Below are positions 6,932 to 9,398 of a DNA stretch of 9,398 bases, piece after piece. The notes beneath the pieces are model-generated. The model was not told the DNA's origin. It made no database searches and was given only the letters and a program-made list of their open reading frames with translations. The stretch is taken from positions 1 through 9,398 of the forward strand of contig BEHZ01000061.1 of NCBI GenBank assembly GCA_002923335.1. The letters run 5' to 3'. The translations under genes were made by a program, and so were the position numbers. Position 1 is the first letter of the stretch; the number at the start of each line of letters is the position of its first letter. Source of the DNA: a bacterium HR23. GTDB taxonomy: Bacteria; Chloroflexota; Dehalococcoidia; Lucifugimonadales; HRBIN23.

Positions 6932-7963
6932 CTACTTCAAGGTGGCCAGGAAGGCCACCAGGGCGGATATCTCTTCATCGGTGAGGTTCAGGTTGGGCAT
7001 CTTGGAGCCGGCCTTCACCGCCGGAGGATTGCGGAGCCAGCGGGCCAGGTCCTCCGGCGTGTTGGGGAGGGCCATGGCGGCGACCCCGTCCCGGCTGGCG
7101 ATACCGGTCAGGTTGGGGCCGATAATGCCACGGGCGTTGGTGCCGTCAATGGTGTGGCAGGCGTTGCATCCACGGGCCTGGAAGACCTGCCACCCCTTCT
7201 CAGCCTCCCCGGCCAGGGGCGGAAGGGTGTAGGCCTGCCTGCTCTGCACCCAGCGCTCAAACTCCTCGGCGGGGAGCACCTTCACCCGGAAGCGCATAAG
7301 GGCGTGGGAAAGGCCACAGAACTCGGCGCACTGGCCGTAGTAGGTGCCCGTCTCCAGCGGAGTAAAGGTTAGGCGTGTGGTAACGCCAGGGTTGGCGTCG
7401 GCCTTCCCCGCCAGGCGGGGCACCCAAAAACTATGGATCACATCCGCAGAGCGCAGGGTCAGGGCCACCGGGCGCCCGACCGGGAGGTAAAGTTCGTTCC
7501 CGCTCACCAGAGGGTTGCCGTCGGCCCCTTTGTAGTCCAGGTAGCGGAACTCCCACCACCACTGGTGGCCCACCACCTGCACCTGGAGGGCGTTGGGGGG
7601 TGGCGCCTGTCCGAAGCGGAAGACGGTGCGCCAGGAGGGGATGGCCACAATGAGGACGATGATGGTGGGGATGAGAAACCAGGCGAACTCCAGGGCCGTG
7701 TTCCCGTGCACCTCTTTGGGTTCCCCGGCGCCCGGGCGCTCACGGAAGCGGAAGAAGGCGTAGAGAAGCAAGGCGATAACGCTCACGCCCACAAAGAGTG
7801 CGGCGCCGATGAGAAGCCAGTAGAGTCCCAGGATGGTGCGGGCCTGGTCGCCCTGTCCACCAAAGGTGTTCTGGGGGGAAGCGCACGCGGTCAACAAGAG
7901 GAGGAAGAGGGAGATGCCCCAGGCCACCCAACGAGGACGGCGTAGAAGAGGAGGGATACGCAT
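6932..7963 (-). CDS. coxB: Cytochrome c oxidase subunit II with fused C-terminal cytochrome c (caa3 type)
   Basis: Electron-entry subunit of the oxidase. The 343-residue precursor starts with a lipoprotein signal sequence: a basic start, a hydrophobic stretch, then LLTAC with the lipid-anchor Cys27. Two membrane helices follow (about 43-72 and 93-113) and the aromatic electron-entry motif GHQWWWEFRY (132-141). The CuA site is complete: His177, Cys212, Cys216, His220 and Met223 in GQCAEFCGLSHALM. The tail carries a c-type haem domain with CNACH (266-270) and a likely axial Met322 in SKMPNL, so cytochrome c is covalently part of the enzyme. The start is ATG 7963, with GGAGG 9 bases upstream. 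An in-frame TTG at 7999 would precede this site and is rejected. First gene of the coxBACD operon, behind a clear promoter at 8028-8056. Confidence 0.96.
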   Translation of the reverse strand: MRIPPLLRRPRWVAWGISLFLLLLTACASPQNTFGGQGDQARTILGLYWLLIGAALFVGVSVIALLLYAFFRFRERPGAGEPKEVHGNTALEFAWFLIPTIIVLIVAIPSWRTVFRFGQAPPPNALQVQVVGHQWWWEFRYLDYKGADGNPLVSGNELYLPVGRPVALTLRSADVIHSFWVPRLAGKADANPGVTTRLTFTPLETGTYYGQCAEFCGLSHALMRFRVKVLPAEEFERWVQSRQAYTLPPLAGEAEKGWQVFQARGCNACHTIDGTNARGIIGPNLTGIASRDGVAAMALPNTPEDLARWLRNPPAVKAGSKMPNLNLTDEEISALVAFLATLK

Positions 7964-8003
7964 CTGGCTGTGCCTCCAGCGGGGGCGGTGCCGGCCCAAT
8001 TGT

Positions 8004-8018
8004 GGAGCGGTTCGCTCC
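8004..8018 (-). promoter_or_regulatory. Hairpin at the 5' end of the predicted coxB leader
   Basis: GGAGCG (8004-8009) and CGCTCC (8013-8018) form a perfect six-pair stem with a three-base loop. The promoter at 8028-8056 predicts a transcript start near 8021, so the hairpin would sit within a few bases of the mRNA 5' end, about 40 bases before the coxB start. Such 5' stems often protect messages from decay. A regulatory role is inference, and no terminator T-run follows it. Confidence 0.4.
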
Positions 8019-8027
8019 CATTTTCAC

Positions 8028-8050
8028 AGACTAACACATGTGTGAAGTCT
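8028..8050. promoter_or_regulatory. Palindromic operator candidate inside the cox promoter
   Basis: The perfect 10-base palindrome ACACATGTGT (8034-8043) occupies the spacer between the -35 and -10 boxes. Outside it, AGACT (8028-8032) and AGTCT (8046-8050) form a second pair of inverted arms, with one base on one side and two on the other. The outer left arm coincides with the -10 box. A dimeric protein bound here would block RNA polymerase, so this looks like a repressor site for the oxidase operon. I do not recognise the half-site as that of a specific regulator. Confidence 0.5.
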
Positions 8051-8056
8051 TGTCAA
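8028..8056 (-). promoter_or_regulatory. Promoter of the coxBACD operon (sigma-70 type)
   Basis: On the - strand a perfect TTGACA -35 (8056-8051) is followed after exactly 17 bases by TAGTCT (8033-8028). The latter keeps the three most important -10 positions (first T, A, last T) and is preceded by TGT, the extended -10 pattern. The predicted start near 8021 gives a leader of about 58 bases to the coxB ATG at 7963. This is the best promoter in the window, and it fits the start of the cox operon. Confidence 0.7.
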
Positions 8057-8073
8057 CATATCTAGGTGAGCAT

Positions 8074-8095
8074 CCCCTTACCGGGCCGGAAGGGG
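8074..8095 (-). terminator. Strong hairpin between the DUF457-like gene and the cox promoter
   Basis: CCCCTT (8074-8079) pairs with AAGGGG (8090-8095). Inside this, CCG (8081-8083) pairs with CGG (8087-8089) around a three-base loop, leaving only A8080 unpaired. It starts 5 bases beyond the stop of the small membrane-protein gene, where a terminator for the upstream pair would be expected, and it precedes the cox promoter. There is no T-run after it in the - direction, so it may be only a 3'-end stabilising stem or a weak terminator. Confidence 0.4.
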
Positions 8096-8099
8096 GGGC

Positions 8100-8624
8100 C
8101 TAGGGCCTCTGCCGGGACGCCTCCACCCGCTCCGCCAGAGGGTGGCGGGTAACGCCGTGAAGACGGCGCGCCCAGAGGAGCAGGGATAGCAGGACCCTCC
8201 CCACCAGGGGCAGGGAAACAAACCATCGCATGGTAAGGGTGTCGTCCCCCCGTATCAGGTGGCTCCCCTGGAAGCCCACCCTGGCCCGATAGGTGAAGAA
8301 GTAGGCCAGGGGATGGACCCGGTTGGCCAGGTGGTCGCACACCAGATGTCCCAGAAACCCCAGGGACGCCCCGATGGCCAGGGGGTTCCACCCCGTCAGC
8401 CAGCAGGCCACCACCGCCAGGGGGAGCCACTCATAGGCGTGGAGCACAAACCACACCTTCAGAGGCCTGTCCAGCACCCAGCGCCGGTAGACCTCGGGGA
8501 TATGATCCAGGTCAAGCAGGACGCCCACCCCCACGGCGGTGGGGAGGGCCAGAGGCTCCCCGGTGAAAGCCCACGCACCCCCACCCAGCACCGCCGAGAC
8601 CAATAGGTGTTCGTGGGGCTTCAC
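8100..8624 (-). CDS. Small membrane protein, DUF457/YdjM-like putative metal-dependent hydrolase
   Basis: A 174-residue predicted inner-membrane protein of unproven function. It has the layout of the DUF457/YdjM (membrane-bound metal-dependent hydrolase) group: an early His pair KPHEH (residues 3-6), a hydrophobic helix ending in LLDLDHIPEV (37-44), a further His (His62) before the helix LPLAVVACWL, and a helix followed by GHLVCDHLANRVHP (92-105). The repeated Asp/His residues (Asp38, Asp40, His41, His93, Asp97, His98) could bind a metal. A third hydrophobic segment is FVSLPLVGRVLLSLLLW (135-151), and the tail is basic. The GTG start at 8624 lies one base after the E2 stop and has no clear ribosome binding site, so translation is probably coupled to the E2 gene. 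Family assignment is by motif pattern from memory, and no substrate can be named. Confidence 0.7.
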   Translation of the reverse strand: MKPHEHLLVSAVLGGGAWAFTGEPLALPTAVGVGVLLDLDHIPEVYRRWVLDRPLKVWFVLHAYEWLPLAVVACWLTGWNPLAIGASLGFLGHLVCDHLANRVHPLAYFFTYRARVGFQGSHLIRGDDTLTMRWFVSLPLVGRVLLSLLLWARRLHGVTRHPLAERVEASRQRP

Positions 8625-8625
8625 G

Positions 8626-9398
8626 CTACACCAGCAACGCTACGGGGTTTTCCAGCAGAGCCTTAATGCGCCCCAGGAAGCGGGCTGCCTGGGCGCCGTC
8701 GGCCACCCGATGGTCTACCGAGAGGGTCGCCGTGAGCATCTGACGCACCACCACCTGCCCCTCCCGCACCACCGGCCGGGGGCGCACCGAACCCACCGCC
8801 AGCACTGCCGATTGGGGCGGGTGGATAATAGCGATGAAACTGTCCACAGCATACATGCCCAGGTTGCTGATGCTGAAGGTGGCCCCCCCATACTCTTCGG
8901 GAGTGAGGTGGCCCCGGTTGGCCCGCTCCACCAGGTCTTTAGACGCCTGGGCGATCTGGGCCAGAGACTTGCGGTCGCAGTCCAGCAGGGCAGGGACGAT
9001 GAGCCCCTGGTCCCCCTCAAGGCTAATGGCGATGCCGATGTGCACCGCCTTATGCAGGCGCAGTTTCCCCTCCTGGAAGGAGGCGTTGAAGGACGGGAAC
9101 TCGGCCAGGGCCAGGGCGCACGCCCGGACCAGCATATCGTTGACGCTCACCCGAATGCCCCGAGGCTCCAGGGCCTTGTTGACCTCCTGGCGCAGGGCCA
9201 GCGCCTCGGTCATATCTATCTCCGCCGAGACATAGAAGTGCGGTATCTCCTGCTTGGCACGGGCCGTCAGGCGGGCAATGGCCTGGCGCATCTTGGACAG
9301 TTCCACCACCTCCTCCCCGACAGGGGCAGGAGCAGGAGGGGGCGTGGGGACGGTCCGCTTCGCCTCGGCCGCACGGCGCACATCCGCCTCGGTAATGC
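8626..9398 (-). CDS. pdhC: Dihydrolipoamide acyltransferase (E2) of a 2-oxoacid dehydrogenase complex, probably pyruvate dehydrogenase; truncated by window edge
   Basis: This is the C-terminal part of an E2 core enzyme, which moves the acyl group from lipoamide to CoA. The frame is open through 9398. The first residues, ITEADVRRAAEAK, look like the end of the peripheral (E3/E1-binding) domain, and the lipoyl domain would lie beyond the window. A Pro/Ala-rich flexible linker (TVPTPPPAPAPV) follows, then the full catalytic domain: SKMRQAIARL, the PHFYVSAEID strand, NDMLVRACALAL, the IGIAISLEGDQGLIVPAL segment, FSISNLGMYAVDSFIAIIHPPQSAVLAVG, and the active-site DHRVADGAQAARFL, whose His and Asp are catalytic. 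The ISNLGM...IIxPPQ and DHRVxDGA patterns favour an acetyltransferase (pyruvate dehydrogenase) over branched-chain or oxoglutarate types. E1 and E3 genes are expected upstream, outside the window. The stop at 8626-8628 is one base from the next gene. Confidence 0.93.
   Translation of the reverse strand, partial: ITEADVRRAAEAKRTVPTPPPAPAPVGEEVVELSKMRQAIARLTARAKQEIPHFYVSAEIDMTEALALRQEVNKALEPRGIRVSVNDMLVRACALALAEFPSFNASFQEGKLRLHKAVHIGIAISLEGDQGLIVPALLDCDRKSLAQIAQASKDLVERANRGHLTPEEYGGATFSISNLGMYAVDSFIAIIHPPQSAVLAVGSVRPRPVVREGQVVVRQMLTATLSVDHRVADGAQAARFLGRIKALLENPVALLV

Noticed and set aside
5011..6984. A 657-codon open frame on the + strand across coxA
   Set aside because: It is exactly antisense to coxA, its translation is a Gly/His/Pro/Gln-rich string with no domain or membrane pattern, and long antisense frames are expected in GC-rich coding DNA.
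7964..7999. Upstream TTG start (7999) for coxB
   Set aside because: The extension would include the GGAGG binding site itself and put a basic stretch in front of a normal lipoprotein signal; ATG 7963 fits better.
1..9398. Mobile element, CRISPR array, tRNA or known riboswitch
   Set aside because: No repeated spacer pattern, transposase or integrase motif, terminal inverted repeats, cloverleaf or recognisable aptamer was seen on either strand by eye; a Rfam/tRNA scan could still find a weak one.

Overview
The window is GC-rich bacterial chromosomal DNA with tightly packed genes, frequent GTG starts and strong GGAGG-type ribosome binding sites. Gene content (a caa3-type cytochrome oxidase operon, a pyruvate dehydrogenase E2, a crotonase-family enzyme, an MscS channel) indicates an aerobic heterotroph. 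The overall style suggests Chloroflexota or a similar deep-branching high-GC lineage, but that is an impression only, because no rRNA or marker gene is present.

Layout, left to right. On the + strand: the 3' part of an enoyl-CoA hydratase/isomerase-family gene (1-525), then an MscS-type mechanosensitive channel (601-1746). The rest lies on the - strand. An SDR-family sugar epimerase/dehydrogenase resembling uronate dehydrogenase (2511-1753) converges on the channel gene with only 6 bases between the stops. Upstream of it is an orphan sensor histidine kinase (3842-2642) whose N-terminal membrane domain is split by a frameshift near 3600. Next is the cytochrome c oxidase operon, transcribed coxB (7963-6932), coxA (6921-5035), coxC (5029-4415), coxD (4399-4067). 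Last is a transcriptionally upstream pair: the truncated E2 gene (beyond 9398 to 8626) and a small DUF457/YdjM-like membrane protein (8624-8100), separated by one base.

The four cox genes form a complete structural core: CuA subunit II with a fused cytochrome c, catalytic subunit I, subunit III and a small subunit IV. The spacings of 5 to 15 bases, with ribosome binding sites overlapping or next to the upstream stops, imply one transcript. In front of coxB there is a convincing promoter with a perfect TTGACA, a 17-base spacer and an extended -10. Its spacer contains a 10-base perfect palindrome inside a larger interrupted inverted repeat, so it looks like a repressor-controlled or redox-controlled promoter.

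I see no mobile element, CRISPR array, tRNA, rRNA or recognised riboswitch. Most of the window is ordinary metabolism. The points most worth a second look are the broken kinase, the palindromic cox promoter, the redistribution of transmembrane helices between CoxA and CoxC, the missing catalytic glutamate in the crotonase, and the structured leader of the epimerase gene.
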